From: Spinacia oleracea | Taxonomy: Eukaryota > Streptophyta > Magnoliopsida > Caryophyllales > Amaranthaceae | Length of the DNA: 64,000 nt | NCBI RefSeq assembly: GCF_020520425.1 | Contig: NC_079490.1 | Coordinates: forward strand, 121,106,715-121,170,714 | Reading direction: 5' to 3' | Shown here: one piece after another, positions 23,735-34,000 of the stretch | Position numbering within the stretch: position 1 is the first letter of the stretch | How the letters are laid out: each line of letters starts with the position of its first letter | Notes under the pieces: model-generated | What the model saw: the letters and a program-made list of their open reading frames with translations, nothing else | Database searches by the model: none | What the model was told of the DNA's origin: nothing | Translations under genes and position numbers: made by a program

Positions 23735-24048
23735 TGAGTTACGAGGGCGTAACTCATTTTCTTTAAGGGGGGTAGAATGCGATATAAATTCGCGCTTTTT
23801 ACCTATTTTTATGGTTTTTTAAATCATTTTATGCTTATTTTAGCATATTATACATGTTGATGCAAAGTAAATAGATTCTTCGCATAAGAAAATGTGTTCA
23901 TGAGTAACGCATGCAACTTTAAGTTGGTAAAAGAGTGCACATGAGTGGCACAAGTACTTCTCTAGTAAGAATGAGTTAAAGACTTTTGAAAAATGTGTGA
24001 GTTCTCGTGTCAAGTTTCTGGACGAAACTTCTTTTAAGAGGGGTAGAT
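23735..24048 (+). other. Gypsy 3' untranslated region with polypurine tracts
   Basis: Non-coding. Two purine-rich blocks look like polypurine tracts: TTTAAGGGGGGTAGAATG near 23760 and TTTTAAGAGGGGTAGAT ending at 24048, the second directly before the LTR start TGTAATCCCCCG. Confidence 0.75.
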
Positions 24049-26673
24049 TGTAATCCCCCGTAAATTTATAAATTTTATTAATATATTTTAACGTATAGTT
24101 ATTTATATTTAAATAGAATTTACGAATTTTAGTAATAAATATATAATTAACGTATATTTATTTTATTTAATTACATTCTAAATATTTTAGTGATTATGCA
24201 ATCAAAAATAATTTTTAGAATTTCATTTTGAAAATAATTTGAATTACGAAAACACGTTTGAATTTGGAAAATAATCCTAATCGGTTTTGGATTCAAACAC
24301 TAAAACTCAATTCTAATCCTAGCCCAAGAAGTAAAGCCCAAATAAATAAACCCCAAATAAACCCATAATCCTCTCTCCTTGATTCAACTTCACGTGAAAC
24401 AAAAAAAGAAACAAAAACTCTCAAACCTCTTCCTCCCCGTTCACGTGGAACTGCTGCTTCCTCCTCCTCACCCTCGTTTCAGTTTGTTGCGGCGGCCACC
24501 ACCACCGGTCGGCTCTGCTGCTGCGCTGCCTTGCTGCACCACCGCCGTCCGTCCCCCACACCAGTTGTCGCCGCGTCCCAGTCAGGTCGGCGCTCTTTTT
24601 TTCTTCCCTCTCGTTCTTTCTATTCTCTTTCTCCTCCTTGCTTGTTGCACAAGTCCGCCGCTACCACCAACAGCCGCGGCGACCACCAGTGTTGCACCAC
24701 TGATGCGCAACCGGCCGGCGACCACCGCGACCCTCGCCGCCGCTTCTCCCCTCCGGTCGGCGTCTCTCTCTCCCTCACTTTTGGTTATTTCTTTAACCCT
24801 AAAACTATTTAATATCTTAATTTTGTTTTAGTAATTTAATTAATGTTTTCATGCTTTAAATTTATTGTTTTAATTATATAAATATTGAAATCAGATTATA
24901 TGTTTTGCATAATGTAATTATTAATTTTCATATTATATAATTTGATTAAAATAGGGGTTTTAATTATTAAAGCATGAATTTTTAAGATTTTAATAGTGTT
25001 GAAATCATCGTAGGATGATTATAAGTTATTAAAGTTATCATTTTTATGATTTCAAACATGTTAATTATGTTTTGGAGTAGTTTGAAATTAGTTTATGTTG
25101 CTGAAAATTGCAAAGGGCATGTTATATTGGAGTTTATGATAAATTGTGATCATTAGTGAAGAAATCACTATGCTAGGAGGTTTAGTAGTTGATTTTTGAT
25201 GATGGGGAATGTTCTAAATATGTTCAGGATGTATTTAGAGTACTTTATTATTGTTGTGAATTATTGGAAGTTGATTGGGAAATTTTATTGGTTGTTATGG
25301 GCGGAGAATTCTCTGTAGGAGACTTTTGAGATTGTTAAAGGGGCCTATAAATTTGTTTACACAAGGTACGTACATACCTGTGTGTTTGTGGATGTGTGCT
25401 ATTGTGGAAGCTATGTTGAATGTAATTATGAACTGGTTTATGTTGAAATTTCATGTTCAATGTCGTTGAATGAATGCGTTGAGCATAGAACTTTATTATA
25501 AGAATTATAACATGTTAGAATGGATGATTGGTGCAAGCATAGTTGAGAACTTTATATTATTTTATATATATTGGTTTAGATCGATTGATCATTGTTCCCT
25601 TTTAGCATTTCACTACTTTATGAGGGTCGAGGACCTTGTTTAGTAAGTTGATACTTTACACCTATATAAAGGTGGTTAACCATTGTTAAAGGAAAGGTTG
25701 AATTAATTGGAATAAGTTCTTGATTGATAACTTTGTGATCGCTTACTTAATTCCAAGACAAAAACAGTTGTGAATACTTGTTGATTGTATGATTTATGTG
25801 ATTCACGAGTCATAACAAAGTATTAATTGGTAAATCATGTAAAGTGAAACTAAATAGCAATAGCTTTAGACTGTGCACGTCTGAAGTGACGGACAATCAG
25901 GAGTCGGGATTCATGGTGGTAGCCCATGGCTTTTTCTGGGACCGGATTGATCACCGTGTTCTATTTTCTTCAAAAGTTCCTCGATACCGCAGGTCACTGA
26001 GGTTATGGAATCGCGCCCGTACCTCGTCTTCCTTATTGAAGGCTTCTGGTTAGACAACTCGGTCCATTGACTATTTCAATTAAAATATTATTAATGTTAT
26101 AAAAGTCTAGTCCAGTCTAGTCCAATCTAGTCTAGTCAAGTGTGGTCTTCAAGTTAATATGTTTTGGTTGTCCTTACTTATGCTTTATTAGTATCATGTT
26201 AGGAATATTTATTCATTGATTTAGTATTTATTACTCAGATTTGGTGATTACGTGCGTTGTTTGTGTGTGTTGATCATGGCTATGTCTTATTGATCCTGTG
26301 ATGACCCATTTTTGTGAGCTGTCTCTAAGGATCAATAAGCATTGTCCATCTACAGGTTTGAAGCTGATGCATCATTGGGTTCGGGATTGGAGAGCTTGTA
26401 GTTTAGTTTTGATTTGTTAAGTTGACTTTGGTTTGTTTAATTGGACTTTAAACTTGTTGAATTAGTTACATTGACTTTATTTTCGTTGGTTGGTTTTGGA
26501 GTTAACTCCGTAGTTGACTATTTATAAATTCAAAGTTAGTTTTAGGTTTTCCGCTGCAAAATTATGAATAAGCCGTTACGTTTTCACACGGGAGATAATA
26601 CTTTGATAATTCTCTATATTCATATTTATAAAAAGGGTTATTCTAGAAAAGGGAGAATTGTCGGGGTGTTACA
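24049..26673 (+). mobile_element. 3' LTR of the gypsy element (2.6 kb)
   Basis: Starts TGTAATCCCCCG and ends CGGGGTGTTACA, which are inverted to each other and give TG...CA ends. The polypurine tract precedes it. The length and the TGTAAT...CCCCG start recall Del/Tekay-type chromovirus LTRs (inference). A Pro/Ser-rich frame at 24379-24831 lies within it. It has no recognisable domain, and the CT-rich sequence suggests chance openness. Confidence 0.85.
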
Positions 26674-27025
26674 GTTTTGGTTTTTGGTATATTCCCAAAA
26701 CTTCCCTAATTCGTTCTAGGGTTTTAGCTCCTAGGGTTTTTCCTATTTCCTATAAATACATGGCCTATGATCATGAATTAATACACACAATTCAATACAC
26801 TTTGCCCATCACCTGAAAGTCAGATCCCGAAATCATAAACCTTATTTTATATCCTAGTTGGTACGATATAAGGCAAATTCGAACTTACTATGGACTTTGT
26901 ACGGAGGGATGACATTTGGCGTTCGAACTTGTTTTTGTTCCGTTCGGGATCAGCAAGGGAAGACACGCATCACAAAGTGTGTTCACTAAATTGTGCTAAA
27001 TGGTTATTTTGCATTTCATTATGTG
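26674..27025 (+). mobile_element. Copia LTR fragment (copia-4), opposite orientation
   Basis: Matches the reverse complement of the copia-2 3' LTR (about 13090-13430): CTCCTAGGGTTTTTCCTATTTCC, AGATCCCGAAATCATAA, TTGGCGTTC, and GTGTTCACTAAATT. It carries an intact TATA box (TATAAATA at 26751). It starts exactly at the end of the gypsy LTR, so the gypsy element probably inserted into this LTR and the missing half lies left of the window. The last 90 bp or so of the LTR are absent. Confidence 0.8.
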
Positions 27026-27640
27026 CTAAAGGAGGGACCATTAGCTCACGCTTGAGGCGACAACATTAGCTCGTAATGAACAACTATTAAATCACTAGAA
27101 TATTTAGATTTAAACATTAAAATTCACTCACGTTTCAATAATAGACGCACTCGTTTCTAGTGAATTCAACAGTTTTAGATATCTGCATAAGAAATTAAAT
27201 TACATAGTAATTTCATCAACAGTATTAATTTGAACATCTACAAATATTTTTAATAAATTATAATGAACATCTTCTTAAATTTTTGAACATGACCAATTTC
27301 TACTAAACCACTTTTAAATCCACATACAACCTCTTCTAATAAAGAATAATTAACGTTTTGTTATAAAATCTGAACATGACCAGTTTTCTACTAAACCACA
27401 TACAACCTATAAATCACTTTTAAATCCACATACAACTTCTAACTCACTAAAATAAAATAATTTTGACACTAAAATACACACAAAAATCAAGAACATACGC
27501 ACTCGCTTCCACCACAAATTAAGTTCGTCCACAATATCAAGTTTGAACACCTACTTGACAATATTTAGACAGCGCCACTTCCTATCTTTTAGTAAATAAT
27601 AATGAACATCTACTTATAAAATCTGTACATGATCAATTTT
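27026..27640. other. AT-rich intergenic sequence, degenerate repeats
   Basis: No gene. The words CACATACAACCT, TTTTAAATCCACATACAAC and GAACATGACCA recur at irregular spacing at 27300-27450, so this looks like the worn edge of the repeat array that follows. Confidence 0.55.
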
Positions 27641-28131
27641 GTTCATTCTAAAATTCTAATCATCAAACTTTATAAAATAAACGTGCATGGTGGTAGATCT
27701 AAAATGGCAGCATAAAATTGTTGTTCATAAAATTGAACATCTACCTATATTAATTTGAACATTATGTTTTTTGCGAAAAATTTACGTAGTGCAGAGAAAA
27801 TGTAGTTCATTCTACAATTCTGAACATCGAACTTTATAAACTAAACATGCACAATGATAGATCTAAAATCGCAGCATAATTTGTTGTCAAAAAAATGAAC
27901 ATCTACATATAATAATCTCAACATTATATTTTTTGCGAAAAAATTTACGTAGTGCAAAGAAAATATCGGTCATTCTACAATTATGAACACCAAACTTTAT
28001 AAATTAACATGTATGGTGATAGATCTAAAATCGCAGCATGAAAATGGTGTTCACAAAAATGAACATCTACATATATTAATTTGAACATTATATTTTTTGC
28101 CAAAAAAAATTGCGCAGTGCAATGAAAATGT
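27641..28131. repeat. Tandem triplication, 164-bp unit
   Basis: Three successive units start at 27641, 27805 and 27968. Each has TTCATTCTA, ACTTTATAAA, GATAGATCTAAAAT, GCAGCAT, GAACATCTAC and TTTTTTGC in the same order. The units differ at many positions, so the duplication is not recent. No protein is encoded. Confidence 0.88.
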
Positions 28132-28463
28132 TGTGATTACACTTACGTTTGCTTCGATCTTCGTTTATTTGCAGATTTTGAGTTATAAAATTGTCGTTCT
28201 TCACGCTACCATTTTCCAAGGTTTCAATTCTTCACGCACATCCATTTTTAGGGTTTTCAAAACTTGAAAATCGCCTTTAGTTTGTAGTACTGTGAACAAT
28301 TTTACTGAATTGTGATTTATTTAAATGCAATTGAAGGTTATAAAGGAGCAAAAACAGTTGTTTAATGTGATAGAGTGAGAGGTTTGATGAGAGAGAAAAT
28401 GGAGAGAGGTTAGAGAAGAGAGGAAATTGAGAGAGGTCAGAGAAGAGAGAAAAGTGCAGTGAA

Positions 28464-28743
28464 TCTAAACTATATATTTAAAGGCGTCTATAAGAAATTA
28501 TACGTGACATGTGGCGCTCCGCTTATGGGTTGTTCCGTCCATGTAATCTTTATATACATTAAAAAAATTATCAAATATAGTTTGCGTAAGGTTTGAACCC
28601 ATAACCTTGAGTTTAAACAATAAATCTTTTCCCACTAAGCTATTACACATGTTTCTTGTTTTCATTGAAAAAAAAACACATATAAGTAAATGTGAATGTT
28701 GTTAGTGTAGTAACTCGGGGCATTGACTGAGTCCAAAAACTAG
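28464..28743 (+). mobile_element. Short non-autonomous Helitron A
   Basis: The 5' end is TCTAAACTATATATTTAAAGG and the 3' end is CCAAAAACTAG followed by T. It has the same internal order as copies B, C and D: TGGCGCTC, TAAGGTTTGAACCC, AAACAATAAA and CACTAAGCTATTACA. The terminal hairpin is decayed (CTCGGGGCATTGACTGAG). 280 bp. Confidence 0.85.
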
Positions 28744-28836
28744 TAACATCATGAAATGGAGTGTGTTTCTTTTAATAAGAAACGTTGTCGTTTCATCTGG
28801 TATGCGTCTAGAGATGCATTGATACCTATATAGTCA

Positions 28837-29110
28837 TCTATACTATATATTAAAAGGAGTCTATAAAAAAGTGTACGTGACTCGTGGCGCTCTGCTTATG
28901 TGTCGTTCGCTTTATGTAATCTTTACATACATAAAAATGTCAAACATGGTTTGCATAAGGTTTGAACCCCTAACCTTGAATTTAAACAATAAAGATTTCA
29001 CCACTAAGCTATTACATGTGTCATGTTATCATTACAAAAAATAACAATATAAGTAACTGTGAAAATTATTAATGTAATAACCCAGGGTATCGTCCGAGCC
29101 AAAAAACTAG
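28837..29110 (+). mobile_element. Short non-autonomous Helitron B
   Basis: Starts TCTATACTATATATTAAAAG and ends GCCAAAAAACTAG followed by T. It is closely related to copy A, only 93 bp away. The 3' hairpin is imperfect (CAGGGTATCGTCCGAG). Confidence 0.9.
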
Positions 29111-29410
29111 TTAATAATTATATGTTGAGCGAAGAGTAAAATTGCTTCAATTGTTTTTATCCAGCATCATTACCTTTGTATATCAAATTAATGTAGTAAG
29201 TTAATGGTCTATTATGTTTGACTTATTTTAGATAAAATAAGTTCATATAAGTTAAGATAAGATAAATTCAAAAATATTTTTTTAAAGAAATTTTCACACA
29301 CAAATAAGTTATTTCCAAATAGATTTTTTCCGAATGATATAACTTTAAACAAAATAAGTCTAATAAAACGGAGTCTAGCTAAAGTCAGTTTGATCTATTA
29401 TTTCAATCAG

Positions 29411-29864
29411 TAAATAGAAAAATTTGGCAAATACAACCTAATAAAGTTTCATATTTGCCAATCACAGCCTCAAACTTCTAATTTTATCAATTACAACCTT
29501 CAAATTATACCTCCATTTTAAATTACAACCCGAAGTTATTTTCCGGCAAAAATCACCGGAAGATGATGTCATAATGTTATTAAAATAAATACATAATTTC
29601 TAAAAAAAAATTAAATCGAAAAATAAGAATTAAAATTAAATCGAAAAAAAAACTTTTTTATATAGATATTATGTACTTCGTTAATTTTTTAATACAATTA
29701 TGACATCATCTTTCGGTAATTTTTGACGGAAATTTATTTCGGGTTGTAATTTAAAATGGATGTACAAGTTTAAGGTTGTAATTGGCAAAATTAGAAGTTT
29801 GAAGTTGTAATTGACAAATAGAGAACTTTACTAGGTTGTATTTGACAAATTTGCCTAGTAAATA
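29411..29864. mobile_element. 440-bp foldback element with 8-bp duplication
   Basis: The left part (CAAATACAACCTAATAAAG) is repeated as its complement on the right (CTTTACTAGGTTGTATTTG), and the similarity continues inward for about 200 bp per arm, so the strand would fold into a long hairpin. AGTAAATA flanks it at 29409-29416 and 29857-29864, an 8-bp target duplication that fits hAT-type transposition. No coding capacity. Confidence 0.82.
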
Positions 29865-29894
29865 TTTGAATAAATTTCTTTGTTAAGAGGGCCA

Positions 29895-30474
29895 TCTATA
29901 CTACTCCCTCCGTCCCGGAATACGCGACCCGGTTTGACCGGCACAGAGTTTAAGTGACTTGAATTGACTTATTTAATTTAATAGGTAGTAGTTGATAGTG
30001 GGGTATTATTTTAATGTAGTTAGTGGGAGGTGGGTTAAGAGGTGGGATTGGGGGAGAGTAGGGGTTGAATTTTTAATTATTTTTTGTATGGAGTATGGGG
30101 TAGGTGGGTTAATAGGGGTGGAGTGAGAAATAATATAATATTGTTAGAATATTTCCATTTTTAGAAACAGGTCAAGTATTAAGGGAAACCCCCCGATAAG
30201 GAAAACAGGTCAAGTATTCCGGGACGGAGGGAGTATATATTAAAAGGCGTTGCAAAAGAAGTTTACATGACACTCTGCTTATTAGTCATTCACTCTATGC
30301 GATTTATGGTTTGCATAAGGTTTGAACCCCTAACCTTGTGTTTAAATAATAAAGCATTTACCACTATGACATGACGTGTTTCATGTTATCATTGCGAAAA
30401 TAAAAATAAATAAATGAAAATGTTACTAATGTGGTAAGTGGTAACCTGGGGCATCGCCCGGGCCCAAAAATTAG
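29895..30474 (+). mobile_element. Short Helitron C, split by a MITE
   Basis: Starts TCTATACTA and, after the MITE at 29904-30233, resumes TATATATTAAAAGGCG. It ends GGGCATCGCCCGGGCCCAAAAATTAG, with an intact GGGC-ATC-GCCC hairpin 15 bases before the end. It shares the TTTGAACCCCTAACCTTG block with copies A and B. Confidence 0.9.
29904..30233. mobile_element. Stowaway-type MITE inside Helitron C
   Basis: Ends are CTCCCTCCGTCCCGGAATAC and its complement, flanked by TA on both sides (29902-29903 and 30234-30235), as for Tc1/mariner-derived Stowaway elements. It is 330 bp and nearly identical to 30478-30804. Confidence 0.93.
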
Positions 30475-30477
30475 TTA

Positions 30478-30804
30478 CTCCCTCCGTCCCGGAATACTCG
30501 ACCCGGTTTGACCGGCACAGAGTTTAAGGGACTTGAATTGACTTATTTAATTTAATAGGTAGTAGTTGATAGTGGGTATTATTTTAATGTAGTTAGTGGG
30601 AAATGTGTAAAGGGGTGGGGTTGGGGGAGAGTAGGGGTTGAATTTTTAATTATTTTTTGTATGGAGTAGGGGGTAGGTGGGTTAATAGGGGTGGAGTGAG
30701 AAATAATATAATATTGTTAGAATATTTCCATTTTTAGAAACAAGTCAAGTATTAAGGGACGGTCCGATAAGGAAAACAGATCAAGTATTCCGGGACGGAG
30801 GGAG
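30478..30804. mobile_element. Second copy of the same Stowaway MITE
   Basis: Same ends, same length class and very similar interior (GTAGTTGATAGTGGG, GAATTTTTAATTATTTTTTG), with TA flanks at 30476-30477 and 30805-30806. It lies only about 135 bp upstream of the TATA box of the dehydrogenase gene, so it could affect that promoter. Confidence 0.93.
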
Positions 30805-30917
30805 TATAAGTTTTTAAAAGTAGGCTCACTAACCTACGGACTTTAAAGTAATGGGCCGGTATGCCCAAAATGAAATCGGGCACCTGAAAATGAAAGATAA
30901 TGGTGGTATTAATTGCT

Positions 30918-30924
30918 ACGTGGC
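30918..30924 (+). promoter_or_regulatory. ABRE/G-box-like ACGTGGC
   Basis: ACGTGGC matches the core of the abscisic-acid response element, 17 bp ahead of the TATA box of the dehydrogenase gene. It is a short motif, so chance occurrence is possible. Confidence 0.4.
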
Positions 30925-30940
30925 ACCTTCTCAAGCCCCT

Positions 30941-30946
30941 TATAAA
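30941..30946 (+). promoter_or_regulatory. TATA box of the SDR gene
   Basis: TATAAA lies 95 bp upstream of the chosen ATG, which would give a 5' leader of about 60-65 nt. Confidence 0.6.
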
Positions 30947-31035
30947 CTCCCATCAACATTTTAGTTAAACTCATCAATTGAAAATAAAATAAAATGATAA
31001 AAATTCAAATTCATATTTCTGTTAGAGATTGCATC

Positions 31036-34000
31036 ATGTTTCTTCTCAAGGTATTTTTTTTTTCTCTTTCTCAAATTTTCTATTTTTTTTTCATTTCTTT
31101 TCTTGCTATGAATTTTGCTCATTTTATTTTATATAATTGAAATGAAGGCATGGAGAACAACAGCTTTTGGTGTTTATGGGTACCTAAATTTTACCAAGGC
31201 TGGGTTCATGTAAGTTTTTTTTTTTTTTTTTGTATATCCCTTTAAAATTAAATTGTGTAATGAAATAATTGTGATGAGTAATAATTATGTGATTAGTGAT
31301 TAGCTGCTATTTGAAGTAGACTGGGTTATTAGGAGAATGAACTCCCTGTGTCCGACATTAGTAATAAATTCTCATGATTTGGCTTATCTTATAGAACTAT
31401 AGAACAATTGCAGATGCATTCAGAATTTAAGTTATGCATGGTTGAAATTAAGAGAGGGATATACTTGGTTAACAGCGTAAATGATTTGAAATGATTAAAC
31501 TGAATGTGACAATGTTATCATATGCTTTGTCCATATATTAAGTCCAAAAATCTTGGTTTAGGGAACATTCAAACAAGTTTAAAGTAGAAGATATGCAAGG
31601 AAGATTGGATGGAAAGAATTGTATGGTTAGTGGAGCAAATACCGGCATTGGATTTGCAACTGCTCAGGACCTCGCTTCAAGGTATTACTATTGCCTATGC
31701 TTTCAGAACTTTGTGTTTATCTCATTCATTTATTTTTATTTATAATAATAATTGTCTGCAGAGGGGCATCTGTCTACTTGCTGTGCCGTAGTAAGGAGAG
31801 GGGAGAAGCTGCTCTTTCCAAAATTCAAACTAAAACTGGAAATCAGAATGTTTACCTGGAGGTTTACATTACTCTTTTTAAGTTTTAATAACTGATATTT
31901 AGGGAATCATAAATGATCTTGTTTCAATTCTGACTGATTTCTGCTATTTCTTTCAACTCCATGGGATCTCTTGTATGCTAACTGGATACTATAGAATCTG
32001 CTGATTACAATTTACAATTGCCTTCTAAATCACGTGCAGGTATGCGACCTGTCATCTGTTAGTGACATCAAGTCGTTAAGTGCAAAATTTTCTTCCAAGG
32101 GTGCCCCTCTTCATCTTTTGGTAAACTTGATTTTCATGTGAACTATCATCTCTTGTACTGTATAATTTATGACCCTTATCATTTATAACCCTTTCTTCTG
32201 TAGTTCATATAACTTAACTGAATGTTACTTGTCTGATTTTCTTAACTGCTTTAGGTCAATAATGCTGGCATTCTTGAGGCTAACCGCGTCACAACTTCTG
32301 AAGGGTAAACTTATAATTCTTCTGTATAGCAGAAATGTTTACATTGATATTTTATCCGTACAGAACCCCTCCACACCCCCACCCCCATTGGTCATTCATG
32401 ATGTACTTGTTCAAGTGTGTTGCTGTGCACAGATGCATGCATTCTTGGATGCAGTACTAATAAATATGTCTTTTTCACTTGTTTCATTCCAGTTTCGAGC
32501 TGAATTTTTCTGTAAACATATTGGGCACTTATGCCTTGACAGAGTCAATGTTGCCCTTATTAGAAAAGGCTGCACCTGATGCACGAGTAATTACAGTTTC
32601 TTCTGGTGGCATGTACACTTCTCCTTTAACAAAAGATTTGCAGGTGAGTGATCATTGTGGAAAAGTAGCTTCTTTGTATTAATATTCTTTTTGAAGGGTT
32701 TTTTATATGAACATGAACCAGATATAATTTGTGACTATTTATTTCTTGTGAAGTTCAGTGAGGAAAACTTTGACGGGGTGGCGCAGTATGCTCGAAACAA
32801 GCGAGTTCAGGTCAGTAAAAGTATTTATGCTCAGTGTTAATATATTTTTCAGGCATAATCGGTTTATTTGCTAGTTATTAGTCCGGCATCTGTACATTCA
32901 GTTAGGTGTCCTCGTCCTCTCCCTGGTGAACCTAATTACTTGGTGGATGCTTCAAGTATTTTCGTATGTGAACTTTCATATAAAATTACAAAGCGTTGTA
33001 GCATATACGGTGATTTATTTTAGTTCTTATGGTTTAGTGTTCTCAAGTATCGTAATATGCTCCATAGGACCAATACTCATAGCATTATTGTGATGATAAA
33101 ATGTGTCTATATACGACAGCAACCTGTTGATTACTTTATTCTAAAAAGTTGTGTTAGCAAATAAACAATTAGAACAACTTATCTGGATGTTACGAATTAC
33201 GATCTGAACGATTGTCGCACCGTGGCCAAACCACTGCTACCCCGGTGCAGTAAAACTCTTGTGGTTGTCCTCCATGGTTAACGCGGCACCAAGGATTGTG
33301 TGCACTCACAAGTCTCGATTAGAGACCAGATCACCAGAATACTTGCCAGAAAACAAAAGAGGGTTTGAGAGAATATGAGTTTTGATTTCTGTGTGCTTTC
33401 TTTTTGGAGAAACGGAAGAAGAAATATATATTCAAAGAGTTTTGGGAACTGCAACAGCCATAAAACGGCTAGATAATAAAAACGGAACAGTTTCCCGTAA
33501 TGTCAAACAATTGAAAAAGTGTCAATGTCTTGCAACTTGAATTAACACTTAGTAACATTCAAGCTAGGATCTCTTTCCTATCAAGTGACTTTCGTCTTGA
33601 ACTTAATAGGAGGTTAGAAATCCATCACTCAAAGCACACAATTGAACATGTATAATATTGTGAATCTGCGCCAATAAAAGTGACGCATTATACTGGTTAT
33701 ACGCATAACCTGGATGCTCATAGTTGCTCTAGAGAATAGCCCATGCAATTCTCATAGGAAGCGGCATCACTTCCACACCTAAGTAGGTTAATCCCATCAA
33801 GTATGAGCTACATCACACAATCAAAATTATGGATACGGGTTCATTAAGAGCCATATAATCATCCTCTTTCCAATTGTAGCAAGCACATAATAAACATCTT
33901 AATGGATGGACAAAATAAAAATGTCTGCTTTTGAATTATTACATAATGTTCCCCTTAGAACTCATTCTGAGTAGGAGTTCATTACTTTACAATTCATCCA

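Noticed and set aside
24379..24831. 150-residue Pro/Ser-rich frame as a gene
   Set aside because: It lies inside the gypsy LTR, is CT-rich and has no domain; a second frame overlaps it.
32169..32579. 136-residue frame
   Set aside because: It reads through introns 5 and 6 of the dehydrogenase in the wrong frame.
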